NCBI GenBank assembly: GCA_020442065.1
Contig: JAGRKZ010000048.1
Span: 1 to 40,679, forward strand
Reading direction: 5' to 3'
DNA length: 40,679 nt
Source: Bauldia sp.
GTDB taxonomy: Bacteria > Pseudomonadota > Alphaproteobacteria > Rhizobiales > Kaistiaceae
A model generated the notes under the pieces. The model was not told the DNA's origin and made no database searches. It saw only the letters and a program-made list of their open reading frames with translations. The position numbers were made by a program, and so were the translations under genes. Below, one piece after another: positions 32,602 to 39,356 of the stretch; the stretch's first letter is position 1; each line of letters starts with the position of its first letter.

Positions 32602-33321
32602 GTGCGCCGGCTCGTGTCCCGCCTCTCCGCGATCGGTGCGGATCTCCGCGCCTGGTCCTTCGCCGTCGTAGGGATCATCGTCGGCTACCTGTTGGGCGGC
32701 TGGGTATACGAATATGCCGGCGACGGCGTCTGGCTTGCTGTCGACCGATGGCAGACGCTGCTCGCGGGCATCGTTGCTCTGGGAGGCGCCGTCATCACCG
32801 TCTCCGCAATCCGACGCCAGATGGACATGGCAGCGCGTCACCGCAGCGACGACAGGAGGATTGGCGATGCAGCAGTGGCCGACCACCTCATCGCAATCCT
32901 CATCTGCATTACGAACGAGTTCGACGACGCGGTTAAGGAAGGCAACGTCGTCGGCGACTACGTCGAGGACATTCGCCAGTTGGTACCGGCGGCTATGAAA
33001 ATTGATGGCCGGATCGGTACGACGCTGCAGGCCCTCGTATTGGAGTACGTCGGCGCTCGAAAAGCTTGTTCTACACCGTCGTGGCCACAGACAAATGCCG
33101 CGCGCGGTACCGGCTTCCGCGCCGATGTTCTTGCAACCGCGGTAGGAAGCTTTCGCAGGGCGCTCTCCGAACGTCGAGCACCTCCGCAACCCCTGGTCTC
33201 GGACGAAGCATTGCAAAGTCTTCTCGATGACCATCGCGCCAAGATCAGCGACCTTGGATGGGCGGCATGGGTGACGCGACACGGAGGTAACTACCATGGC
33301 AGCCGCATCGAATCGGGCTAA
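32602..33321 (+). CDS. two-span membrane protein (moron candidate)
   Basis: 239 residues with a GTG start. Two membrane segments are near the N-terminus (about 19-40, WSFAVVGIIVGYLLGGWVY; and 52-70, LLAGIVALGGAVITVSAI). A long cytoplasmic helical part follows with no recognised motif. This layout occurs in alphaproteobacterial proteins of unknown function. It sits in a plus-strand pair inside the early minus-strand operon. A role in superinfection exclusion or lysogenic conversion is possible but unproven. The DNA is less GC-rich than its neighbours. Confidence 0.6.
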   Translation: MRRLVSRLSAIGADLRAWSFAVVGIIVGYLLGGWVYEYAGDGVWLAVDRWQTLLAGIVALGGAVITVSAIRRQMDMAARHRSDDRRIGDAAVADHLIAILICITNEFDDAVKEGNVVGDYVEDIRQLVPAAMKIDGRIGTTLQALVLEYVGARKACSTPSWPQTNAARGTGFRADVLATAVGSFRRALSERRAPPQPLVSDEALQSLLDDHRAKISDLGWAAWVTRHGGNYHGSRIESG

Positions 33322-33338
33322 CCGGTTCAATCCGGCGC

Positions 33339-35579
33339 TCATCCCGCCGCCCTCTCTTCTCCAGAGTCGACCCGCCCGCGCCAGGCCTCGCAGTCGGGAT
33401 GCCCGCGCCGCAGGAAGTTGGGGATCTCGAGACCGTCGTCGTCATCCTGAGGTGCGAGCGGAGCGAGCCTCGAAGGGTGAGGTGCCCGCGCCGCGGGCCT
33501 CGAAGGATCCGGCGCAGCGGGACGGTGCGGCGACCCCGCTGCGCCGGCGCGAAGTGCGACGTCGCGATCGATCACATCTTCATGGCGGGCCTCCTCGGTT
33601 GGCGCGGCCGCCGGTGCGGCGGCCCGGGCTTGGATTCCGGCGAGGTAGGGATCGAGCGGCTCGGCGCCGGCGACGACGTCCTGGTCGAGCGCGGCGCCGT
33701 CCTCGACCAGGCGCCAGGTGCGCTCGCCGCGGCGATAGCTCTCGCAGATCAGATAGCGGCCGGCGACGGGATAGTCGTCGACCGCCTCGAGCGCCGGCCA
33801 GCCGTCCGCGCCGATCTCGCCGAGCGCCACGATCTTGCGGTTGCCGTGCTTGCTGCGCGGCAGCTCGCCCTTCTTGCGGCTACCGTGGCCCGGTTCGCCG
33901 TCCCAGCGCGTGATCAGATCGAGCAGCGCCACCCGGTCGACCGGCAGCGCGGCCTCGGCGATCGACGAACCCCGCGCCCAGGATACCAGCTCACCGGCCT
34001 CGTCGAGCTGATAGGTCTCATCCGGATAGATCAGGCCCCTGGCGAAGCTGTTCGCCTTGCGGTCGGTCGCATGGCCGATGCAGTGGCGGAGCGCCGCCGC
34101 GGCCCGCCCGGCGGCCGAGCGTCCGCCGGCGACGCTGTCGAACGTCAGAAACGAGTGAAAGCCCGATTCGCTCGGGAACGGCTCGTTGAACCGCACGGCG
34201 TGAATCGCGCCGTCGATCATGTCGACGATCGCCGTGACCCCGTCGACCGTCGCGGTGACGAAACGGTCGCCCTCCTCGGCCACCTCGGCGCCGCCGGCCG
34301 CCTCGATCGCCAGCTGCTCGGCGTCGGGCGCATCGAACCCCCAGGCCGCCCAGCCCGGCCGCCGCCGGCGCGCGTTGAGCTCGATCTTCGGCAGCGTCGG
34401 GAAATACTGCTCGAGCATTTCGAGGAACGCCTCGGGCTTGGCCGAATGCGGCCCGACCGGCGCCATGATCAGCGACTCCCATTGCGTGCCGGCGGCCGGG
34501 CATGGGATCTCGCCCTTGACGCCGAGCAAGAGGATCTCGTGCTTGTTCCGGTTCCAGTGCCCGGTGCCGGCGCGATCCTTCCCCCAGGCGTAGCTCGAGA
34601 CGTAGCGAAAGCCCCGCAGGCGGAGCACGTCGATCGCGATCGCGAGGTGCGGCACGGTCGCCCACATCGCGAGCAGGCAATTGTCGTCGGCGACGGCGAG
34701 GCGGTCGGCGGTGCGCTTGACGATCTCCTCGGCGCTGTGCGCGTCGGCGCTCACCGGGTAGTGGTTGGCGGCGTGCCGGTCCATGCCGGAGTCGCGCGAC
34801 CACACCTCGAAATCCCACTCGTAGTCCTCGACGATCACGCCATAGCGGCCGGTCGGCGCCTGCAGCTCGCCGAGGGTCCGCTCGCGCGCCTGGCGCCGCT
34901 CTTTCTTGGCCGCCTGCTCCTCGGCGCGGATGCGCTTGGCCGCCGCCTTGATCGCCTTCGGGTCCGCCGATTCGACGATCCGCCGCTGCTCCTCGACCGG
35001 CAGCCTGGCGATCGCCTCGGCCGCCGACACCGATGCCTTGCCCTGGCGGACCGCCTCGACGACTTCCGGCGCGCCCTGGTCGACGACGGACTTCGCCGCC
35101 GTGACCGAGCGCTCCGAAACGCCGAGCAGCGTCGCCGCCTCCGCCCGATTCAAATCGCGCAAATTTGCGCGGTTTTCTGACGACGGCCGACCGACTTGCA
35201 GCGTCGCGATCTCGGCCGCGATCATGGCACGCTGGCTTTCCGTCAAGTGCCGACGGTGCAGGTTCTTGGCGAGCACATAGGCGAGCGGCCCGCGCGCGAT
35301 CTCCTCGGGCGAAAAGAGGCCGTCGAGCCCCTCGGACTCGAACTTGACGAACAGCCAGCTCGTCGGCTCGATCTCGGCCGCCGGCAGCTCGCCCGCGGCG
35401 ACGAGCGCCTCGAGGGCGCGGTAGCGGTTGCGGCCGTCGAGGATCTTGCCCTCGAGCAGCACGATCTCCTCGCCCGATCGGAACCCGTCCTCACGGATCG
35501 AGGCGACCAGGTCCTCGAACGCCTCGCCCTCGATCAGCGGGAACAGGTTGGCGAGCGGATGGAACTCGAGCGCGGGCAT
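33339..35579 (-). CDS. ParB-like / MT-A70-like fusion with altered catalytic motif
   Basis: 746 residues. Residues 1-130 are a ParB N-terminal domain (ILDGRNRYRALEAL; VLAKNLHRRHLTESQRAM). Then comes an HTH-like ParB middle (EAATLLGVSERSVTAAKSV). Residues about 240-416 align by eye with phage MT-A70 adenine methyltransferases: YGVIV, then GMDRHAANHYP, FRYVSSYAWGKDRAGTGHWNR, RRRPGWAAWGFD. The catalytic DPPW is replaced by DYEW (252-255), so activity is doubtful. The C-terminal 330 residues form an unrecognised extension (LIYPDETYQLDEAGELVSWA). Residues about 690-713 are encoded by an invading repeat element. Confidence 0.8.
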   Translation of the reverse strand: MPALEFHPLANLFPLIEGEAFEDLVASIREDGFRSGEEIVLLEGKILDGRNRYRALEALVAAGELPAAEIEPTSWLFVKFESEGLDGLFSPEEIARGPLAYVLAKNLHRRHLTESQRAMIAAEIATLQVGRPSSENRANLRDLNRAEAATLLGVSERSVTAAKSVVDQGAPEVVEAVRQGKASVSAAEAIARLPVEEQRRIVESADPKAIKAAAKRIRAEEQAAKKERRQARERTLGELQAPTGRYGVIVEDYEWDFEVWSRDSGMDRHAANHYPVSADAHSAEEIVKRTADRLAVADDNCLLAMWATVPHLAIAIDVLRLRGFRYVSSYAWGKDRAGTGHWNRNKHEILLLGVKGEIPCPAAGTQWESLIMAPVGPHSAKPEAFLEMLEQYFPTLPKIELNARRRRPGWAAWGFDAPDAEQLAIEAAGGAEVAEEGDRFVTATVDGVTAIVDMIDGAIHAVRFNEPFPSESGFHSFLTFDSVAGGRSAAGRAAAALRHCIGHATDRKANSFARGLIYPDETYQLDEAGELVSWARGSSIAEAALPVDRVALLDLITRWDGEPGHGSRKKGELPRSKHGNRKIVALGEIGADGWPALEAVDDYPVAGRYLICESYRRGERTWRLVEDGAALDQDVVAGAEPLDPYLAGIQARAAAPAAAPTEEARHEDVIDRDVALRAGAAGSPHRPAAPDPSRPAARAPHPSRLAPLAPQDDDDGLEIPNFLRRGHPDCEAWRGRVDSGEERAAG
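33443..33510. repeat. REP-like palindromic element inside a coding sequence
   Basis: TCCTGAGGTGCGAGCGGAGC... followed by a CCTCGAAGGGTG arm is a motif I associate with dispersed intergenic palindromes of Hyphomicrobiales genomes. A second imperfect copy (CCCGCG/CGCGGG stem ending CCTCGAAGGAT) follows directly. It lies within the C-terminal part of the ParB/MT-A70-like gene and is translated in frame as PHPSRLAPLAPQ. Confidence 0.6.
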
Positions 35580-35583
35580 CGCG

Positions 35584-36141
35584 TCACTCCCTGGGGATCC
35601 GGACGCCGTGTTGCGCGGCGAGGTGCGCCGCTGCGCCGCGAACGCTCGCCGGATAGGCGTCGCGGGCGAGGCCGCACGTCCCGGCGGCGAGCCAGGCGCG
35701 GTCGACGAGGTGCTTGTGCTTGTGCTCGAGCCCGTCGAACTCGGCCTCGAGGTCGCGACAGATCCGGTCGAAAAGCCCGTCGCTGATCAGGGCATGATCG
35801 CCCCAATAGTAGGACCAGGACGCGATCAGGAACCACGGCACGAGCATGTTGCGGGAGTGGCCGATCGCGCACTCGGCGATCCCGTCCTCGTTGCCCGGCC
35901 CGGCCGCCGGCATAATCTCAGGCATTTTTTGCGCCGGTTTTGTCGTCGCCGGCGGCGTGTCAACGCCGCTCCCCTCCCCCTGCAAGGGGGAGGCTGGGAG
36001 GGGGTCATGCCGGACGCCGGCCTGGTCGGAACGACCCCCCTCCGGCTCCCCTCCCGGATCAAGTCCGGGACAGGCTCTTGCAGGGGGGAGGGAAGCCGGC
36101 CGCACCGGCACATCGAAGGTGAACCCGAGCTGGCCGGTCAT
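35584..36141 (-). CDS. phage early hypothetical protein with repeat-derived linker
   Basis: 185 residues from the ATG at 36141, which overlaps the upstream stop as ATGA. Start [15 protein letters not shown], then a linker (about 18-60) encoded by a dispersed DNA repeat (ARACPGLDPGGEPEG, HDPLPASPLQGEG). A compact domain follows (LVPWFLIASWSYYWGDHALISDGLFDRICRDLEAEFDGLEHKHKHL). The latter fits a family of phage proteins with a conserved W-Y-Y-W and D-L-C/F-D motif, often annotated DNA ligase-adjacent or hypothetical. Function unknown. Confidence 0.65.
   Translation of the reverse strand: MTGQLGFTFDVPVRPASLPPARACPGLDPGGEPEGGRSDQAGVRHDPLPASPLQGEGSGVDTPPATTKPAQKMPEIMPAAGPGNEDGIAECAIGHSRNMLVPWFLIASWSYYWGDHALISDGLFDRICRDLEAEFDGLEHKHKHLVDRAWLAAGTCGLARDAYPASVRGAAAHLAAQHGVRIPRE
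35970..36092. repeat. dispersed inverted-repeat element inside a coding sequence
   Basis: CCCTCCCCCTGCAAGGGGGA, then GGCTGGGAGGGGGTC, faces GACCCCCCTCCGGCTCC and a CCGGATCAAGTCCGG palindrome followed by GCTCTTGCAGGGGGGAGGG. This arrangement is one I recognise from intergenic repeats of Hyphomicrobiales. Here it is translated in frame within the early gene. Confidence 0.65.
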
Positions 36142-36326
36142 TGGTCGACCCCCCGCGCTTTCTTGGCGTCGAACACCGCCCAGCGCAGCGCGTCGGCCTT
36201 GCGGATCGTCTCGCGGCTGATCAGCCCGCCATTGCCGCCGAGGCCGTTCTTGCCGCTGTCGTCGAAGGTCAGCGCCGCGAGCAGCTCGTCGGCCTTGGTG
36301 ATCAGCGCCGCGATCGGATCGGTCAT
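36138..36326 (-). CDS. small phage early protein
   Basis: 62 residues ([19 protein letters not shown], ... [21 protein letters not shown]), mostly helical, unrecognised. It is linked to both neighbours by ATGA overlaps, so it is certainly part of the tightly coupled early operon. Confidence 0.65.
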   Translation of the reverse strand: MTDPIAALITKADELLAALTFDDSGKNGLGGNGGLISRETIRKADALRWAVFDAKKARGVDQ

Positions 36327-36694
36327 GCGTCGCCGCCCTCGCCCGCCAGGTCGCGCGCAAAGTCGGCCGCCGGCGAGCGGGGCTTGCGCCGCTTCGGCTT
36401 GGCCGCGGCGATCGCCTCGCCGGCCTCGGCCGGCTGCACGTCGCCCTCCGGCAGCATGCCGAGGGCGGCGAGGTAGAGATCGAGCAGCGCCGCCTGCTCC
36501 TGCCGCTCGGTCGTGTCCTGCTTGCGGATCCGGATCACCTGGCGGAGCGTCTTGACGTCGAACCCGTTCGCCTTCGCCTCGGCATAGACGGCCTTCACGT
36601 CGTCGGCGATCGCCGCCTTTTCCTCCTCGAGCCGTTCGATCCGCTCGACGAAGCTGCGGAGCTGGTCCCGCGCGATGCCGCCACCCTCAGACAT
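36323..36694 (-). CDS. GapR-like (DUF2312) DNA-binding protein
   Basis: 123 residues. The DUF2312/GapR core is clear: [23 protein letters not shown], then [24 protein letters not shown], then [19 protein letters not shown]. GapR is an alphaproteobacterial nucleoid protein that binds overtwisted AT-rich DNA and aids topoisomerases. This phage copy has a basic C-terminal extension ([14 protein letters not shown]). Lying in the early operon, it may help phage replication or transcription; that is inference. ATGA coupling on both sides. Confidence 0.88.
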   Translation of the reverse strand: MSEGGGIARDQLRSFVERIERLEEEKAAIADDVKAVYAEAKANGFDVKTLRQVIRIRKQDTTERQEQAALLDLYLAALGMLPEGDVQPAEAGEAIAAAKPKRRKPRSPAADFARDLAGEGGDA

Positions 36695-36902
36695 GGGCGG
36701 CCTCCTCGACCGGCTGGCACGGCGGCGTCGCCTCGCATTCGATGCGCTCGAGCCCGCGCCAGAATTCGGTCCAGTGCGTCTCGCCCGGCCCGCCGGTGTT
36801 CTCGTGGCGCGTCACCTTGACGAGCCCGCATTTCACGCACTGGCGCTCGGTCTTGAACCGGGTCGGCCGCTCGGCCTCGCCCCAGCGATGCCGCGCGCTC
36901 AT
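36687..36902 (-). CDS. small Cys-rich phage protein
   Basis: 71 residues. CVKCG near residue 20 and later Cys residues (IECEATPPC) suggest a small zinc-binding protein. The start at 36902 overlaps the upstream stop as ATGA and the stop overlaps the GapR-like start. Function unknown. Confidence 0.65.
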   Translation of the reverse strand: MSARHRWGEAERPTRFKTERQCVKCGLVKVTRHENTGGPGETHWTEFWRGLERIECEATPPCQPVEEAAHV

Positions 36903-37015
36903 TCGCCATCCTCGCCGTCGGCGGGTCGGCCGCCGCGGATCAGGCGGATCGCGGCCCAGATCGCGAGGCAATAGACACCGACGACCGAAGCGACGATCAC
37001 GACGCCGTTGCTCAT
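36899..37015 (-). CDS. tiny single-span membrane protein
   Basis: 38 residues: MSNG, one transmembrane helix ([19 protein letters not shown]), then [15 protein letters not shown]. Both ends are in ATGA overlaps with neighbours, which strongly supports that this very small gene is translated. Role unknown. Confidence 0.65.
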   Translation of the reverse strand: MSNGVVIVASVVGVYCLAIWAAIRLIRGGRPADGEDGE

Positions 37016-37206
37016 CGGACTAGCCCCCGCGACAGGAACCGCCGCCGGAACGCGGCGGCAACCTCGCTCCAGGGCGCGATGCCGTCCGCCCACTGCTGCA
37101 CGGCCGCCCAGAACCGGGCGGCGTCGACCTTCTCGCCGGCCCGCTCGACCGACCGGGTCGAGAGCGCGTGCGCACCCGCGGCGACGGCGTTCCAGAAGAT
37201 CCGCAT
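37012..37206 (-). CDS. small phage early protein
   Basis: 64 residues ([20 protein letters not shown] ... [14 protein letters not shown]), basic and helical, not recognised. It begins 18 bases after the stop of the DNA-binding gene and is ATGA-coupled to the tiny membrane-protein gene. Confidence 0.6.
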   Translation of the reverse strand: MRIFWNAVAAGAHALSTRSVERAGEKVDAARFWAAVQQWADGIAPWSEVAAAFRRRFLSRGLVR

Positions 37207-37224
37207 CAGCCCCCTCCCCGCTGT

Positions 37225-37653
37225 TTAGCGACCCGTGTCGATCGACGGCCTATCGTCGAGGCTGAGCTGCTCAAGTTCGTCCGCGAGCGTCCGGATCCGC
37301 TCCTCCTTGAGCGCGCGTTTGGCCGCCCGCTCGAGCCGCGCCCAGAAGATGACGCGGCGGTTCCGCGGCAGGCCGTTGATCAGCGCCTCGAGGAACTCGG
37401 CACCGCGGTCGGAAGCGATGAAGCCGAGCAGCTGCTCCGCCCCCATTGCGCGCGTCCCGGCAAGCCAGCGCTCGGCGGCGCGGATCTGCACGCCCGAGCG
37501 GGCGGCGACCTCGTGCGCGGTCTTCTGCGGGAACAGGTCCCGCATGATCCTTGTTGCAGTGCGAAAATGCCGTCCAGTTGGACGGAATCTGCCGTCCAGG
37601 TGGCCGGTCCCTGGCGTTGCGGCATCGGCCGCTGCCGTCGATGGTGCGGACAT
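37225..37653 (-). CDS. phage DNA-binding-like protein
   Basis: 142 residues from the ATG at 37653. The middle (FPQKTAHEVAARSGVQIRAAERWLAGTRAMG) reads as a helix-turn-helix of the type seen in phage early regulators. A helical C-terminus follows (LERAAKRALKEERIRTLADEL). It is the first sizeable gene of the early operon after the tRNA and a hairpin, so it is a candidate early regulator. The N-terminal 40 residues are low complexity and overlap a palindrome in the DNA. Confidence 0.6.
   Translation of the reverse strand: MSAPSTAAADAATPGTGHLDGRFRPTGRHFRTATRIMRDLFPQKTAHEVAARSGVQIRAAERWLAGTRAMGAEQLLGFIASDRGAEFLEALINGLPRNRRVIFWARLERAAKRALKEERIRTLADELEQLSLDDRPSIDTGR
37570..37598. promoter_or_regulatory. 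palindrome inside the DNA-binding gene
   Basis: CCGTCCA-GT-TGGACGG (37570-37585) is a perfect inverted repeat, and a third CCGTCCA half-site follows at 37592-37598. It lies about 70 bases inside the gene's 5' end. This could be an internal operator or chance in GC-rich coding DNA. Confidence 0.3.
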
Positions 37654-37773
37654 GACTGCTACCTTGGTTGCGAACAGGACAGGTGAAGCGAACGGCCGCC
37701 GGACGGGCATGGCCTGGTGCCCGCGCCGGCGGCCGCCGGCAGGCGGAGGTCAGGTTTCCGCCGCATGGGAAAG

Positions 37774-37799
37774 GCCCGAGCCGGAGGAACGGCTCGGGC
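37774..37799 (-). terminator. early hairpin terminator downstream of the phage tRNA
   Basis: GCCCGAGCCG and its exact complement form a 10-bp stem with a 6-base loop, followed on the minus strand by CTTTCCC. The T-run is short. It lies between the tRNA and the first early gene, so it could separate an immediate-early transcript from the rest, as lambda tL1 does. Confidence 0.5.
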
Positions 37800-37845
37800 G
37801 AGGGTGCCAACCGGCGAAAGCATCGCGGAACCGGTCGGCGGAAAC

Positions 37846-37925
37846 TGGCGGGCTGGTGACGGAGTCGAACCGTCGTCCGCCGGGTCGTGAACCCGGTGCG
37901 CTACCACCGTTGCGCCATCCAGCCC
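37846..37925 (-). tRNA. phage-borne tRNA, anticodon CAC (Val)
   Basis: The minus strand folds with acceptor GGGCTGG/CCAGCCC, D-stem GCGC/GCGC, anticodon stem CCGGG/CCCGG with loop TTCACGA (34-36 CAC), and T-stem GACGG/CCGTC with loop TTCGACT. Discriminator G and CCA follow. It is 80 nt, with an extra A between the T-stem and the acceptor and a three-base 8/9 linker, so the acceptor register is unusual. Same anticodon as the host tRNA at the putative integration site, but a different body. Confidence 0.75.
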
Positions 37926-37930
37926 GAAGA

Positions 37931-38179
37931 TCATGCCGCGGCCTCGGGCGCGGATGCGGACGTCAGGAAGAAATCGGCAGCCGTCAACGCGCCACCAGTG
38001 GCCACGGCATGATCGAGCAGCTTGCGCGCCTCGCCGTGAGGAACCGCCCCGCCGGTCCCGCCGCGCTCGCGCGAGTACATCCAGCGATAGACGCGGCTGA
38101 CGCTGCGCCCGGTGATCTTCGACACCGCGTCAACGCCGCCGCTCTTCTCAATGACGGTTCGGGCTGGCTCCAAATGCAT
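37931..38179 (-). CDS. Cro-like HTH protein
   Basis: 82 residues from the ATG at 38179. Residues about 5-32 (PARTVIEKSGGVDAVSKITGRSVSRVYRWMY) are a Cro/YdaS-type HTH with V-S-K-I-x-G/V-S-R-V-Y-R-W typical of antirepressors. It is divergent from the S24 repressor with operators between, exactly as lambda cro faces cI. The ATG lies about one base from the predicted transcription start and has no ribosome binding site, suggesting a leaderless mRNA. A TTG at 38188 is a poorer alternative. Confidence 0.75.
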   Translation of the reverse strand: MHLEPARTVIEKSGGVDAVSKITGRSVSRVYRWMYSRERGGTGGAVPHGEARKLLDHAVATGGALTAADFFLTSASAPEAAA

Positions 38180-38186
38180 GAGTCGC

Positions 38187-38215
38187 AAATTGCGTTAATC
38201 GCAATATCTGGTCAA
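38187..38215 (-). promoter_or_regulatory. leftward early promoter with operator
   Basis: Minus strand: TTGACC (38215-38210), 17-base spacer, CAATTT (38192-38187; weak -10). The operator ATTGCG-TTAAT-CGCAAT (38189-38205) fills the spacer. Nearly the same block occurs at 40282-40311. Extra half-sites (TTTGCG at 38223 and 38230) lie alongside. Confidence 0.65.
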
Positions 38216-38247
38216 GCCGCAATTTGCGATTTGCGCGATAGCGTTCC

Positions 38248-38262
38248 TTGCGATCCTCGCAA
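38248..38262. promoter_or_regulatory. repressor operator
   Basis: TTGCG-ATCCT-CGCAA is a perfect inverted repeat 11 bases before the repressor start codon. It shares the TTGCG-N5-CGCAA consensus with three other sites in the window and is well placed for autoregulation. Confidence 0.65.
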
Positions 38263-38272
38263 CAATCCACGG

Positions 38273-38878
38273 ATGAACGAACGTGACCGCATCCGGAACT
38301 GGCTGAAGGCGCTACTCGACAGCGCTCCCCGAGGCACCAAATCGCAGCTGGCCGATGCGATGGGCATTCGCCGGGAGGCGCTGTCGCGGATGATCAGCGG
38401 GACCGGCGAGGCGCGCGAGGTCACCGCCGTCGAGCTTGCCCGCGCGGCCGAGTTCTTTCGCGTGCCCCTCCCCGATTTTCGCGGCAGCCGGGACGCTCCG
38501 CCGACCGTACCACTGATCTCGTGGGTCTCCGCCGGCCGCCTCGCCGAGAGCAGCCAGGCGCCGAGGGCCGAGCGCCTGCTCGCCATGCCGGATCTCGGTA
38601 GCGGGGACTTCTTTGCGCTGACCGTCAAGGGCGATTCGATGGATCGCATCTCCCCGGATGGATCGATCATCGTCGTCAACCGCAGGGAGCAGCAGCTCGT
38701 TGCCGGCAAGGCCTATGTCTTCGCCATCAAGGGCGAGGCCACCTATAAGCTCTGGCGTCCCGGACCGCCGGCCCGGCTCGAGCCCTATTCCACCAACCCC
38801 ATGAACGAGCCGATCTTCCCCGAGCGCCGCAAGCTGTTCGTCGTCGGCCGGGTCCGGCGCACGCTCTTGGACCTGTGA
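38273..38878 (+). CDS. S24 family (LexA/CI-like) phage repressor
   Basis: 201 residues. The N-terminal HTH (about 22-45, GTKSQLADAMGIRREALSRM) binds operators. The C-terminal S24 peptidase domain has the self-cleavage Ala87-Gly88 (SWVSAGRL), the catalytic Ser122 in KGDSMDRI and Lys159 in ATYKLW. RecA-stimulated self-cleavage would induce the prophage. It faces the Cro-like gene. Operators TTGCG-N5-CGCAA lie upstream and again at 40.26-40.31 kb. Upstream in-frame reading through the tRNA region is not coding. Confidence 0.92.
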   Translation: MNERDRIRNWLKALLDSAPRGTKSQLADAMGIRREALSRMISGTGEAREVTAVELARAAEFFRVPLPDFRGSRDAPPTVPLISWVSAGRLAESSQAPRAERLLAMPDLGSGDFFALTVKGDSMDRISPDGSIIVVNRREQQLVAGKAYVFAIKGEATYKLWRPGPPARLEPYSTNPMNEPIFPERRKLFVVGRVRRTLLDL

Positions 38879-38890
38879 GGCGCGCCGGAA

Positions 38891-39302
38891 ATGGAACACG
38901 ATTCAGCCCGTCCGGCGCCGATTTATGACCGTGACGGCATCGTCGTCACCGAGTCTCTGGCGCGGTTCTGGAACGCGACCTATCCGATCGCCAATATCGG
39001 CAGTGTGTCCATCCTCACCCGCCGCCGATCCAACCCGATCGCCGTCGCCCCTGATGGCGTTCGGCGCCGCCACCGCGTTCGTCGGCTGGCGCGGACATGC
39101 GGTTCCGGCCATGGCCGCCGGCGGCGGCCTGTTCGTGATCGGCCTGCTCGTCTCGCTCCTCTTCCCCCGCTCGGAGGCGACGCTGGTGCTCAAGACGTCG
39201 AGCGGCGATGTCCGCGCCCTCACCGCGCGCGACACGGACCGCGTAGCCGCCGTCAAGGCGGCGATCGAAGAGGCTTTTGACGAACGGACGCTGCGCCGTT
39301 AG
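38891..39302 (+). pseudogene. DUF6232 membrane protein, frameshifted
   Basis: Two overlapping frames together give a DUF6232-like protein. The first (MEHDSARPAPIYDRDGIVVT ... YPIANIGSVSILTRR) carries the N-terminal strand domain. The second (LMAFGAATAFVGWRGHAVPA, a hydrophobic span GGGLFVIGLLVSLLF, then ATLVLKTSSGDVRALTARD) carries the rest. They join if one base is skipped at the C4 run 39048-39051. The intact product would be about 136 residues. It starts 12 bases after the repressor stop. Recent decay, sequencing error or phase variation are all possible. Confidence 0.65.
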
Positions 39303-39356
39303 CCGCTGCCGGATCGGCGGAGGTTCGGTCGGCCAAAAACGGGAGTTTCCCTTGCG

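Noticed and set aside
37235..38878. 547-codon frame ending with the repressor
   Set aside because: The part before 38273 crosses the tRNA and operators and has no protein character; the repressor starts at 38273.
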